Position numbers and translations under genes: made by a program
The notes under the pieces: model-generated
Database searches by the model: none
Seen by the model: the letters and a program-made list of their open reading frames with translations, nothing else
Told to the model about the DNA's origin: nothing
In this document: positions 53,127-62,632 of the stretch, in pieces
How the letters are laid out: every line of letters begins with the position of its first letter
How positions within the stretch are numbered: the stretch's first letter is position 1
Assembly (NCBI RefSeq): GCF_004770765.1
Contig: NZ_RQFK01000011.1
Span: forward strand, 310,001-374,000
DNA length: 64,000 nt
Direction: 5' to 3'
Source: Leptospira noumeaensis
GTDB lineage: Bacteria > Spirochaetota > Leptospiria > Leptospirales > Leptospiraceae

Positions 53127-54227
53127 TTGCGGGTGACTTTGCGGTTCTTCAACTACCCCATTCCCGTTCTATTGGTTACGGTCGTTTTTTTCGCCGTACC
53201 CTTTCTCAATTTTTTTGCCATTGCGGCACTTTACGATTTGGATCTAGAACATTTTAGTATGATTTTCTCTAGGATCCAACCGTGGCAATATGTGTTTTCC
53301 GGTCTTAGTGCCATCATTGCCTATGGCCTCATTGCTAAAAAGAAATTTGGATACTACCTCTTCCTTTGTTTCAGTTTTCTTTCTCTCACTTACAATGCTT
53401 GGATGGTTTTGTCAGTCACACTTGGTAAGAAGTTTTTCCTAGCAGGCATTCGCATTCATACCTCCGATGTGATTTGGAATATGGCAGTCACAACTGTCCT
53501 ACTTGGAATTGTATTTTATTTCTTACGTAGAGAAATCGCTGCTCCCTACCTAAGTGGAAAACGCCGAGGTTGGAGAACCAAATACCGAGAGACACACCCC
53601 ATCCCTTTTCACTGGGCCAATTCTGACGGGGAACGCGAAGGTGACGGACAAACCATCAATATTTCCCGAAATGGAATCTTGATACCACTACCAGCGCATC
53701 ATTTCCTAAAAGTAGGAGACCCAATCAACCTCCTCCTAAAATTAGAAAAGGAAAGTAGAGACCCTGTATCCATTTCAGTTCATGCAAAGATCGTACGCAT
53801 TGACGAAGAAGATGACGGATCAGAAATTGCGGGTGTCCAACTTCTCTTTCAAATCAATCAAAAAGAAGAAAAACAAATCTACGAAGCATTCCTTGCTCGT
53901 GTTTTTGCTCCAAGATACCCGGTTTCTAACCCCGTCAATTTTTCAGGAAAAAACAATCAAATTTGCCAAGGAACCTTACTCAATGTATCCATGGAAGGAT
54001 TGTACATAGAAACAAGTTCCGTTTTAGGACAAGACCAAATCTGTAATGTCAAAATCCAAACGAGATCGGGAGAAATTTCTGTAGGTGGGGTTGTTCGCTG
54101 GTCAAACCCACAAGGGAAATATGGAAAACCAAGTGGATTCGGAATTCAAATTGATACGATAGAAAACAAAAATCTATTTCGCATCTGGATCTGGAAACAA
54201 CGTTTTAAATTATTCCACGGTCGGTAG
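53127..54227 (+). CDS. Membrane protein with two PilZ domains
   Basis: The 366-residue protein has four membrane segments (about residues 12-35, 54-70, 75-97 and 113-133) and two C-terminal PilZ domains. The first has R150-x3-R154 and N178-x-S-x-x-G183, the c-di-GMP-binding signature. The second keeps N-V-S-x-x-G but its arginine motif is degenerate. It probably reads c-di-GMP at the membrane. The start is a TTG at 53127 or a GTG at 53133, neither with a good ribosome site. It overlaps ispD tail-to-tail by 18 bases. Confidence 0.87.
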   Translation: MRVTLRFFNYPIPVLLVTVVFFAVPFLNFFAIAALYDLDLEHFSMIFSRIQPWQYVFSGLSAIIAYGLIAKKKFGYYLFLCFSFLSLTYNAWMVLSVTLGKKFFLAGIRIHTSDVIWNMAVTTVLLGIVFYFLRREIAAPYLSGKRRGWRTKYRETHPIPFHWANSDGEREGDGQTINISRNGILIPLPAHHFLKVGDPINLLLKLEKESRDPVSISVHAKIVRIDEEDDGSEIAGVQLLFQINQKEEKQIYEAFLARVFAPRYPVSNPVNFSGKNNQICQGTLLNVSMEGLYIETSSVLGQDQICNVKIQTRSGEISVGGVVRWSNPQGKYGKPSGFGIQIDTIENKNLFRIWIWKQRFKLFHGR

Positions 54228-54914
54228 TTCTTCCCAAAACAAAGAGTCGGCAAGTTCTGCATCACCGGGACTTGTGACTTTGACATTGTGATAATCGGTT
54301 TCTACAATCCCTACCCTTCGTTTCCCCATCCAAGTGCAAAGATCTGTAGGATGTTTTCGAATATCGGCATCAAGCCCTTCCGCAACCAGTTCACTGATCA
54401 TAAACCCGGCGATGGACTGAGGTGTTTTCACAGCATACACTTCGTCTCGTTTCAAAGGTTCTTCTGTATAGTTAGTATGAATCCGAACACGAACCAAACT
54501 TTCCGTTGACTTTGCCACAAGACTGGCCCCGCCAAAAATTTTTGTTTGTTCGACTAGTTGGTAGAGTTCGTTTTGTTTAAAATTGGGCCTTGCCACATCA
54601 TGGATGAAAAAAATATCCTTTGTATCATAGGAAATCGAATGGATTCCACATAACGTAGACAGATGGCGAGATTCACCACCCGGAACAATCCGATCGTTCC
54701 CTTCCAACAAATCATCCAATTCTTTTTCCGTTTCCAAAATCCAATCAGGATGAGAAACAATGGTGATGGATTTGATCAGGCCAAAACTTCGGAAACGTTT
54801 GACCGAATGCCGAAGGAGCGACTCACCTCTTATTTTTAAAAACTGTTTGGGAACTTCCGTTCCCATTCGAGTTCCTGTCCCACCTGCCAGTAGGACAGCG
54901 TACAAATTGTTCAT
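54210..54914 (-). CDS. ispD: 2-C-methyl-D-erythritol 4-phosphate cytidylyltransferase
   Basis: The 234-residue enzyme makes CDP-ME in the non-mevalonate isoprenoid pathway. The nucleotide-binding loop LLAGGTGTRMGTEVPKQFL (residues 9-27) is present, along with the conserved HDVARPNF, KTPQSI and the C-terminal NVKVTSPGD. Length is usual. It is 4 bases downstream of lysA, so it is likely co-transcribed. Confidence 0.97.
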   Translation of the reverse strand: MNNLYAVLLAGGTGTRMGTEVPKQFLKIRGESLLRHSVKRFRSFGLIKSITIVSHPDWILETEKELDDLLEGNDRIVPGGESRHLSTLCGIHSISYDTKDIFFIHDVARPNFKQNELYQLVEQTKIFGGASLVAKSTESLVRVRIHTNYTEEPLKRDEVYAVKTPQSIAGFMISELVAEGLDADIRKHPTDLCTWMGKRRVGIVETDYHNVKVTSPGDAELADSLFWEELPTVE

Positions 54915-54918
54915 TCGA

Positions 54919-56220
54919 TCATTCTACAACAAGGATTTCATTGCGAAAGATTTCTAAAACCGGTTCCTTTTTACGAATCAGTTTCCCTTCACCGTTTTTA
55001 CGGAGTAATACTTCCGCTGTCTCAGGAAAACTATTGTAGTTTTTTGTGGACATACTGGAACAGTAGGCACCCACAGCTTCCATCACCACGTAGTCACCAA
55101 TTTCGGCTTCTCCCATTAGTCTTGTCATAGGTTCTCCGCCTTCTTTTTGAGTGAAAACATCACCTGACTCACAACAATGTCCGACGACAACATAGTCTAC
55201 ATTTGACTTGGGTGTGCTTCCATCTTTTTTCACTGTGACAAGTGGATGTCTCGCACCATATAACGAAGGTCTGGTGTTCGAATCCATACCAGCGTCTAGT
55301 TTCATAAAACGAAAACCCTTAGAACCTGTATCAACAAGATCGTCTACTGTTGTGAGAAGTGCCCCACAAAGTGCTATAAGATAGGTTCCTGGTTCAATTT
55401 CTAAAATCAGTTTCCTTCCATGTTTTGCGGCAAATTCTTCAAATTGTGGTTTTACCGGGGCACCAATCTTTTGTAAGTCGGTTGATTTTTCATCTTCCAT
55501 CCTTCCCACTTTGTATCCACCACCAAGGCTGACTACTGTGACCGTTGGAAAGGCTTCCGCATATTCTAAAGTGTATTTGGCCACTGCCTTCCAAACTTCC
55601 GGATCACTTCCCGAACCAATATGTGTATGAACTTTTTCCACAACGATTTTGTATTTTTCTACGATGGCTTTGACTTCGGGCAGTTTTTCATGCCAAATTC
55701 CAAAGGAAGATGTGACTCCTCCTACATCTGTTTTTTTGGTATGACCGGAACCAAGGCCCGGATTGAAACGAATGGAAACAGACTTTCCAGGAAAGGCCTT
55801 TCCAAAAGCTTCGAGTTGGCGAAGAGAACAAGCATTGAACTTCACCCCTTTTCCAATGAACTCTTCAAAAGCCTTGGGAAATTCTTGGGATGTGAGCATA
55901 ATGGATTCTGGTTTGAATCCAAAGTGGAGGGCACGCAACACTTCATGTTCTGACGAGGCATCAATGAGGATGCCTTTCTTTTTCATAATTTGAAGGATAT
56001 TGGAATTGGGATTTGCCTTCATGGCGTAACGGACTTGTAATCCGAAAGCATTCGGGAATGCCAAGGTATCGTCACATTTTTGTTCAATTTCTTTCTCGGA
56101 ATAGACAAAGAGTGGTGTGCCGAATTCATTTGCTAAAGACCTTACTTGGTCTTCTTTCAAAAACTTTAGTTTTTCGATTGATGTCATAGGATTTAAGATA
56201 AACCTTTCAATAGGTTCCAT
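54919..56220 (-). CDS. lysA: Diaminopimelate decarboxylase
   Basis: The 433-residue PLP enzyme converts meso-diaminopimelate to lysine. It has the PLP lysine in YAMKANPN (about Lys68), HTHIGSGSD, the glycine loop SLGGGY, EPGTYL and the substrate-binding Cys in HCCESGD, plus EAVGAYCSSM. The start is uncertain: an ATG at 56187 would trim 11 residues and also fits family lengths. Neither start has a good ribosome site. It is divergent from the phospholipase C-like gene, with 24 bases between the start codons. Confidence 0.95.
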   Translation of the reverse strand: MEPIERFILNPMTSIEKLKFLKEDQVRSLANEFGTPLFVYSEKEIEQKCDDTLAFPNAFGLQVRYAMKANPNSNILQIMKKKGILIDASSEHEVLRALHFGFKPESIMLTSQEFPKAFEEFIGKGVKFNACSLRQLEAFGKAFPGKSVSIRFNPGLGSGHTKKTDVGGVTSSFGIWHEKLPEVKAIVEKYKIVVEKVHTHIGSGSDPEVWKAVAKYTLEYAEAFPTVTVVSLGGGYKVGRMEDEKSTDLQKIGAPVKPQFEEFAAKHGRKLILEIEPGTYLIALCGALLTTVDDLVDTGSKGFRFMKLDAGMDSNTRPSLYGARHPLVTVKKDGSTPKSNVDYVVVGHCCESGDVFTQKEGGEPMTRLMGEAEIGDYVVMEAVGAYCSSMSTKNYNSFPETAEVLLRKNGEGKLIRKKEPVLEIFRNEILVVE

Positions 56221-56244
56221 TCCATAAAGTCAAAAAAGTAGAAA

Positions 56245-57315
56245 ATGGCAGGAAAGATTACACATATTGAAGCTCTCTCCCAAGTGAAAAAACATTTGGA
56301 ACATGGAAATGCGACCCAACGCAAAATGGCCGCATTACTTTCGCGTCCCGATGTTGCCTCATACGCAAACCTTGGTGCCGTGGCTCCCGACATATTTTAC
56401 TTCTATCACGTGTTACAACCCAAACGTACTAAGAAGGCAGCTTTCTTCGGTGACCTTGCCCACCATGACCGAGTGGCTGAACTGATTTTAAGTTTTCTCG
56501 ACCAAGTCCATGATACAGAAATGGGACTCTATAGGGATCGATTTTTGGCATTTACTTTAGGGTATATTTGTCACTGCGTGGTAGACATCCAAACCCATCC
56601 TTATATCTTTTATATCTCAGGGGATTACTATAACAACGATAAGAAGATTTCTTACCAAGCCCAGGTCAATCATATGAAGGTTGAGTTTGGACTGGATACC
56701 CTTCTCATCAACCACCGCTGGGGAATGAGTCCTAAAGAATATGACTTCTCACAATACATCGATATCCGCCACCGAACGGTAGGAATCAAAAACAAAATGG
56801 ATCCGGTGTTATGGAATTTTTGGTTACAATCCATTAAAGAAACATACCCCGGGGAGTTTGCTACCTCCTACTTAGGCTCTGAAAAAAAAATCATTCCTGG
56901 TGATATCTTAAACGAATCCTATTTAGGATTTTACAGGTTTACCTCCACTTTGGACTCGAGAAGTACCTTTATGCGGGGACTTGTGAGTGTAGTGGATACA
57001 CTGACCTTTCACAAATACAATGCCAGTGTGCTTATGCTACCCGCGATCGAAAACATCAATCCCAAGATCATGAATGATGAAAAAAGGGAATGGTTCTATC
57101 CGGCTGACCCGAAACGGAAGTTCAATGACTCGTTTATCGAACTTTTGAACCAAGCAAGCCAAGCCTGCAAAGAAATTTTAACGAGAGCCTACGAATATAG
57201 TTTTTCTCCGGAAAGCAGATCGAAAATTCTGGAATCTCTCGGTGGTTATAATTTGGATACCGGTCTCCGTTACCACGGAATCGACCATATGAAGGAATTT
57301 TCTCCACTCGTTTGA
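56245..57315 (+). CDS. Zinc-dependent phospholipase C family protein
   Basis: The 356-residue protein resembles the PF00882 zinc-dependent PLC family: KITHIEALSQVKKHL, ANLGAVAPDIFYF, DLAHHDRVAELIL, LGYICHCVVDIQTHP, with histidines and aspartates as zinc ligands. No signal peptide is seen, so the protein may act in the cytoplasm, and toxicity is not implied. It lies just before PBP1A. Confidence 0.86.
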   Translation: MAGKITHIEALSQVKKHLEHGNATQRKMAALLSRPDVASYANLGAVAPDIFYFYHVLQPKRTKKAAFFGDLAHHDRVAELILSFLDQVHDTEMGLYRDRFLAFTLGYICHCVVDIQTHPYIFYISGDYYNNDKKISYQAQVNHMKVEFGLDTLLINHRWGMSPKEYDFSQYIDIRHRTVGIKNKMDPVLWNFWLQSIKETYPGEFATSYLGSEKKIIPGDILNESYLGFYRFTSTLDSRSTFMRGLVSVVDTLTFHKYNASVLMLPAIENINPKIMNDEKREWFYPADPKRKFNDSFIELLNQASQACKEILTRAYEYSFSPESRSKILESLGGYNLDTGLRYHGIDHMKEFSPLV

Positions 57316-57341
57316 TCTGGATATAAAGTTAAGGGAAATGT

Positions 57342-59894
57342 ATGAAACAAGAACCCGTTGGGCTCTTTGAAAAGTATTTTATCATTTGGTTTCGAATTGT
57401 TACAGAAAACATTTGGAGCGGAGACAAAAAATTAAGAAACACTGCCATTGCTATATTTGCGTTTGGGTCTTTAAATGTTTTTTTACTCACAGGATCTGTA
57501 AAAGATTTTTTTAAACTAAAAGAAGCTGCTGTTTACGACATCCCTTCCACCTTGTACGGGTTAAATGACAAAGGTGTCTACGAACCCATTGCCGAATATT
57601 ATAAATTTTCTAGAATTCCCGTTCGTTTAGAACAACTCAAACCAGAAGAAAATACTTTATCCGCAGATAACAGACACAAAGTCATCCAATGTTTTTTATC
57701 CACTGAGGATAACTCCTTTTATTCACACAATGGAATTGATTTAAAAGGAATCGCTCGTGCCTTTGTTGTCAACATTATGGCAGGTCGTGTGAAAGAAGGT
57801 GCCTCCACCATCACCCAACAAGTCGCACGCCTTAAGTTTTTATCGATAGAACGTTCCATCGCAAGAAAAGCGCGTGAAGCCTGGCTTGCCATTTTACTCG
57901 AACTGGTGTATCCGAAAGATAAAATTTTAGAAGTGTATCTAAATGAAATTCCACTCGGACACGGAACCATTGGTGTGGGTGCAGCTTCTCGGTTTTATTT
58001 TCGGAAAGAAGTACAAGATGTTACTTGGGGAGAAGCAGCGATCCTTGCCAGTCTTACCACAAGGCCCACTCAGTTTAGTCCCATCGTCAATCCTGTTTCT
58101 AGTTTAAACAAAGTACGGGTTGTATTTCGTAAGTTAGTAGAAAATGGAAGGATGTCAGTGGCTGACGCAGAAAAAGAATATGCGGCCCTTGCAGAATATT
58201 ATACAAATTTAAATCGTTCTCCGAATGATTCCGCGTTTTCTGACAGGCTCAATCGTTTTCCTTATGTAACTGAATATATCAGAAAAAACCTAATTCGTTC
58301 GATTGGTTCTAGTCGCCTTTACAATGGGGGACTTAAAATTTATTCCACCATCCAAATCCGCCACCAAGAAGAAGCGGAGAAAGCACTTTTACCTGCCCTC
58401 CAAAGACAAACCATAGAATCCAACCAAAGAGCCTTTCGTAACATTGATGCCTTTGATGATTTGTATGGAAGTGGGTATTCTTTAATTGCCGATTTGTATG
58501 ACCTTCCTGATTTTAAATTTCATATTTCCAGGACAGAACGTACGTTTTCTTCCGCTTACCAGGAAGATATCCGTGACGAGTTTGCTACTCTGAATTTACT
58601 CACGGGAGATGATTTCCTAGGTGATTTGATAGATAAAAACTACACTTCACAAACCACAAAAGACCATCTCCTGCCAGTAGAAGGGTCACTCATTGCCATT
58701 CGTCCAGACACAGGATACATCACAGCCCTTGTGGGTGGATCAGGATTTCGTTCAGACAACCAACAAATCCGTCCCTTCCAAGCCTTCCGCCAACCAGGAT
58801 CTGCTTTTAAACCGATTCTTTATGCGGCAGCAATGGACTATTCTGGGAAAAATCCAGATCCAGAAAAAAACGTAACACCTGCTACACTCTTTGCAGATTC
58901 CCCGCTCCAATACCTTATGGAAGACGGAGATGAATGGGCTCCTGAAAACTATAGTAGCGAATACTCAGGGTTTATTTTACTTAGAAAAGCCTTAGAACAA
59001 TCCAAAAACTCTGTGGCCGTTCGGGTATTAGAACAAGTAGGACTCTCCCACCTAATGGAAAGTTTACGAGGCCTATTACAATTACCAGGCCGAGACATTC
59101 CTTATAACTTCAGTGTTTCACTCGGATCCTTCGAACTAACACCTTATGAACTCACAAGGGCCTATGCAGCCCTAGCCTCTGGTGGAAAAACAGTAAATCC
59201 TATTTCCGTTTTGTATGTCGAAGACAATGCAGGCAAAGTCATCAAAGACTTTCGCAAAGACTACGAGGATGATGACCGCAAACAAATCATTTCCAAAGAA
59301 GCTGCCTTTCTCATCACATCCATGATGAAAGACGTTGTCGAAGAAGGAACAGGTCGCGGGGTTTTATCCTATGGACTGAACCGCAAAGCTTACGGAAAAA
59401 CAGGCACCACTAATAACTTTCGAGATGCATGGTTTGTGGGTTACACACCCGAACTTGTGACCTCGGTCTGGTTTGGGTATGATGTCGGAACCATTTCTCT
59501 TGGACGAGGGATGACCGGTGGGAAACTAGCCGCACCTGTTTGGGGTCGGTTTATGGCAAGGGCTCTCGACCGGGAACCAGCCATCGATTTTCCTTGGCTC
59601 GGCGATGTGAAAGTCGTAAAAAAAACTGTCTGCCGGATGTCTGGAAAACTGCCCGGATCCCAATGCCATGACCTATTTGAAGAGTATTTCATCCCACAAA
59701 CAGCTCCGAAAGACGTTTGTAATGACCATGGATCATCCTGGAACGTAGTGGAATCAAGGCCAAGTCAGCCTTCGACCCAACCAACACATATAGAAAAGAA
59801 AAAACCAGAAAAAGTAGAAAAACAACCCACCTCTTCCAAACCGCCAAAACGAAAAAAATCGGTCTTTAGCGGGGATGAGGAAATCGACTACTAA
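57342..59894 (+). CDS. Class A penicillin-binding protein (PBP1A-like)
   Basis: The 850-residue bifunctional enzyme has one N-terminal membrane helix (about 30-53), a GT51 glycosyltransferase domain (STEDNSFYSHNGID, ASTITQQVAR, EVYLNEIPLGHGTIGVGAASR) and a transpeptidase domain with S-x-x-K in GSAFKPILY, SKN in EQSKNSVAV and KTG in GKTGTTNNF. The C-terminus is lysine/proline-rich. It polymerises and cross-links peptidoglycan. Bactofilin and an M23 peptidase follow. Confidence 0.97.
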   Translation: MKQEPVGLFEKYFIIWFRIVTENIWSGDKKLRNTAIAIFAFGSLNVFLLTGSVKDFFKLKEAAVYDIPSTLYGLNDKGVYEPIAEYYKFSRIPVRLEQLKPEENTLSADNRHKVIQCFLSTEDNSFYSHNGIDLKGIARAFVVNIMAGRVKEGASTITQQVARLKFLSIERSIARKAREAWLAILLELVYPKDKILEVYLNEIPLGHGTIGVGAASRFYFRKEVQDVTWGEAAILASLTTRPTQFSPIVNPVSSLNKVRVVFRKLVENGRMSVADAEKEYAALAEYYTNLNRSPNDSAFSDRLNRFPYVTEYIRKNLIRSIGSSRLYNGGLKIYSTIQIRHQEEAEKALLPALQRQTIESNQRAFRNIDAFDDLYGSGYSLIADLYDLPDFKFHISRTERTFSSAYQEDIRDEFATLNLLTGDDFLGDLIDKNYTSQTTKDHLLPVEGSLIAIRPDTGYITALVGGSGFRSDNQQIRPFQAFRQPGSAFKPILYAAAMDYSGKNPDPEKNVTPATLFADSPLQYLMEDGDEWAPENYSSEYSGFILLRKALEQSKNSVAVRVLEQVGLSHLMESLRGLLQLPGRDIPYNFSVSLGSFELTPYELTRAYAALASGGKTVNPISVLYVEDNAGKVIKDFRKDYEDDDRKQIISKEAAFLITSMMKDVVEEGTGRGVLSYGLNRKAYGKTGTTNNFRDAWFVGYTPELVTSVWFGYDVGTISLGRGMTGGKLAAPVWGRFMARALDREPAIDFPWLGDVKVVKKTVCRMSGKLPGSQCHDLFEEYFIPQTAPKDVCNDHGSSWNVVESRPSQPSTQPTHIEKKKPEKVEKQPTSSKPPKRKKSVFSGDEEIDY

Positions 59895-59953
59895 AAAGGC
59901 TTGTCAAGAAGACCGAAAATTTTGATTCTCACAGAAGGGGAAAAGGAGCAGGA

Positions 59954-60358
59954 ATGGCAATAGGTAAGGATTCCATCAATAGCGTTATCGGACCAGGGTC
60001 GATATTTGAAGGTAAGTTTTATATCGCAGGTTCACTTAGAATCGATGGAAAATTCGAAGGTGATATCAAAACAGAAGACGCACTCGTTATCGGAGAGACC
60101 GGTAAAGTAAAAACTAACATCAGTGCAAGAGAAGTCATCGTATCAGGTACCCTCATTGGAAACATCAAAGCAGAAAATGAAGTAAAACTTGAAGGTACAG
60201 GACGTATGTTAGGTGATATTACAGCTCCTTACTTAGAACTCCAAAAAGGTGTTGTTGCTAAAGGGAATATTACAATCACAGGCGGCCAGAAAAAAGACGT
60301 TCGTAAGATTGTTGAAGAATCCTTTGGTGGTATCAAATCCTTAGATACCAAGGATTAA
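59954..60358 (+). CDS. Bactofilin
   Basis: The 134-residue protein is a polymerising beta-helix cytoskeletal protein (DUF583): IGPGSIFEGKFYIAGSLRIDGKFEGDI, GKVKTNISAREVIVSGTLIGNIKAENEVKLEGTGRMLGDI, split, with the regular six-residue turns. Bactofilins control cell shape together with M23 peptidases. A bactofilin is known to affect helical pitch in Leptospira biflexa. AAAAGGAG before the ATG is a good ribosome site. Confidence 0.96.
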   Translation: MAIGKDSINSVIGPGSIFEGKFYIAGSLRIDGKFEGDIKTEDALVIGETGKVKTNISAREVIVSGTLIGNIKAENEVKLEGTGRMLGDITAPYLELQKGVVAKGNITITGGQKKDVRKIVEESFGGIKSLDTKD

Positions 60359-60375
60359 CCAGTCCCTATTAACAC

Positions 60376-61500
60376 ATGCTACTTCGGTCTCCTGAAAAGT
60401 CTACGATCGGCAAGCATGTGTTACGCTGGGGGAACGTAAATGTAATCCAGGTTTCTCCAGGTAAGTATTTTTACAATCTCCAATCACAATCAAGTGTCCT
60501 TCATGGCACAATCGATCTCAACCGCAAGCGGTATCGTATTCTTCCACTACTCGCCTCTTCCTTTATCTTAGCATTCTTTTTGTCCATCCTCGTAGACAAA
60601 CAAACTTACGAAGAAAGTTTGATGGAAAAAGAATTCCTAAGTATGTCCACGGAAGTGGAAGAAAACGACATCAAAGACAAAGAGGCAAAACTTGCGGATG
60701 AAAAATACCTCCAAGAAACAGAAGATAAAAAAATGGCCATCCTTCGTTCGGCAGATCTGGATGCTTTGGCAGAAAACAAAAACAAAAAACTAAAAGTTAC
60801 ACAATACAAAGTCAAAAAGAACGAAACACTTTCTGATATCGCACGCAGGTTCAAACTGTCCGCGGAATCCATAGCGGGAAGTTCTGGAATTAGCCCCGAA
60901 GTTTCGATTTTACCCGGACAAATTTTAAACATTCCCAACAAACAAGGTTTAGTTTATAAACTTAAAAAAGGGGATACACTCGCCAAAGTAGCCGATTACT
61001 ACAAAGTTAAAATCGACGACATATATTCCGAAAACCAATTAGAAGATTATGATTTATTCAAATCCGGCCAAAAGGTTTTTTTACCAGGCGCCATAATCCC
61101 AGAAACAGGCCCTGTTTGGAGAATCCCTGTTGTTTCCAAAGTCATCACATCAGGTTGGGGAACAAGATCTTACCCTCAATACAAATTCCATATGGCACTC
61201 GACTTACGTGCCAATTACGAATCCGTTTATGCAGCTAGAAAAGGGAAAGTCACCTATTCTGGTTGGATGGGTGGGTATGGAAATGCGATCATCCTCACTC
61301 ATGATGACAGTTACCAAACTTTATATGCTCACAATTCGAAACTGTTTGTGAAAGAAGGTGACTATGTCAGTGCAGGGAAGGTCATCTCTCGTTCAGGATG
61401 TACTGGATATTGTTTTGGCCCCCACCTCCACTTTGAAGTCATCAAAGATGGAAAAAACATAAACCCTACAAAAATCATCAAAGGATTTTCTTACAAATAA
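60376..61500 (+). CDS. LysM-LysM-M23 metallopeptidase
   Basis: The 374-residue protein has an N-terminal membrane helix (about 55-75), a charged coiled coil, two LysM domains (about 147-190 and 193-236: YKVKKNETLSDIARRF; YKLKKGDTLAKVADYY) and an M23 domain with zinc ligands in FHMALDLR (H-x3-D) and HLHFEV. It probably trims peptidoglycan cross-links. It is 17 bases after the bactofilin stop, which is a shape-control pairing. Confidence 0.95.
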   Translation: MLLRSPEKSTIGKHVLRWGNVNVIQVSPGKYFYNLQSQSSVLHGTIDLNRKRYRILPLLASSFILAFFLSILVDKQTYEESLMEKEFLSMSTEVEENDIKDKEAKLADEKYLQETEDKKMAILRSADLDALAENKNKKLKVTQYKVKKNETLSDIARRFKLSAESIAGSSGISPEVSILPGQILNIPNKQGLVYKLKKGDTLAKVADYYKVKIDDIYSENQLEDYDLFKSGQKVFLPGAIIPETGPVWRIPVVSKVITSGWGTRSYPQYKFHMALDLRANYESVYAARKGKVTYSGWMGGYGNAIILTHDDSYQTLYAHNSKLFVKEGDYVSAGKVISRSGCTGYCFGPHLHFEVIKDGKNINPTKIIKGFSYK

Positions 61501-61516
61501 AACGGATTAAATACCT

Positions 61517-62629
61517 ATGCTTAAAAATAAACAACACTCTAAACATTCAACTTTCCTAATATTCTTTTGTTTCTTATTATTTGTAGCAAACTTACTGGTT
61601 TCCTGTGCCCCTAAAATTGGAGAACAAATCAACAAACGAATTGTGGATCCTTTTGATGAAACCAAAATTTTAAATGTACATTTTATCACTTCTCGTCGGG
61701 AAATGACAGTCAAAGACAATTGTGACAGCGCAAGTTTTGGATTCATCACCGACATCAATCCTCATTACGGAATTTGTTTGGTAAACATCCCTTCCCGTCA
61801 TATTGTAGGTGATATCTCGCTTGACAATGCCCAAGACAAAAACCAATTTTTCCAATTCAAAGGTCGTATCAATACGGACGACAGAGAATTTTTAACGAAA
61901 ATCAAATCCTCTGCCTCCGAGGAAGTTTTAGTTTTTGTACATGGATTCAATGTGAACTTTGATGAAGCCGTACTTCGTGCCGGACAAATCAAATATGATC
62001 TTAAGTTTCCTGGGGAAGTAGTGGTTTACTCTTGGCCTGCCGGAGTCGATTCGGGAATCCTAAACCAAGTGATGGTCAAATCCACTTACGACTTAAACTA
62101 TACAGAAGCCAAAATCAACCGAGAACCTTTTGCTAAGTTCTTAAACGACATCACTGGTCTTGGAAAAAAAATCCATCTAGTGGTTCATAGTATGGGCCAC
62201 CAAGTAGTTTTACCTTCTGTGGCAGCACTAGCCAAACAAGGGAAAAGTAAATTTCTATCGGAACTCATTTTGAATGCTCCCGATTTTGACAAAAACGAAT
62301 TTGAACTCATCCTTTCTGATTTAACAAAATCCTCAGAGAGGATCACACTCTATTGTTCTCCTGGTGACAACGCTCTCATTGCTTCTCAAAAAGTAAATGG
62401 TGCCGCGCGCGCCGGAATGTGTTTCAAGTATTCCGGAGTGGATGTGATCAATGTGAATGAAGTGGATGATCCTGTTTTGGGTGTGGGTGGACTTGGCCAT
62501 GGATATTATTCGTCAAGGCCCATCCTCACAGACATCTACCAAGTGTTACTTGGTGTATCTGTGGAACGTAGACTTTTTATCCGAAAATCTGGCCCAAAAA
62601 ATGGGGAAAACTTTGTCCTCAGGAAATAG
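61517..62629 (+). CDS. DUF900 alpha/beta hydrolase lipoprotein
   Basis: The 370-residue protein has a lipobox (LLVSC, Cys about 30) and the DUF900 esterase pattern: HFITSRREM, VFVHGFNVNFDEAVLRAGQIKYDL, the nucleophile in VVHSMGHQV, LILNAPDFD and GLGHGYY with the base histidine. Substrate unknown. It follows the M23 peptidase by 16 bases, so it may be part of the envelope block. Confidence 0.9.
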   Translation: MLKNKQHSKHSTFLIFFCFLLFVANLLVSCAPKIGEQINKRIVDPFDETKILNVHFITSRREMTVKDNCDSASFGFITDINPHYGICLVNIPSRHIVGDISLDNAQDKNQFFQFKGRINTDDREFLTKIKSSASEEVLVFVHGFNVNFDEAVLRAGQIKYDLKFPGEVVVYSWPAGVDSGILNQVMVKSTYDLNYTEAKINREPFAKFLNDITGLGKKIHLVVHSMGHQVVLPSVAALAKQGKSKFLSELILNAPDFDKNEFELILSDLTKSSERITLYCSPGDNALIASQKVNGAARAGMCFKYSGVDVINVNEVDDPVLGVGGLGHGYYSSRPILTDIYQVLLGVSVERRLFIRKSGPKNGENFVLRK

Positions 62630-62632
62630 ACC

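Noticed and set aside
56245..57315. Phospholipase C homologue as a secreted toxin
   Set aside because: No signal peptide is visible and the gene lies among housekeeping envelope genes.
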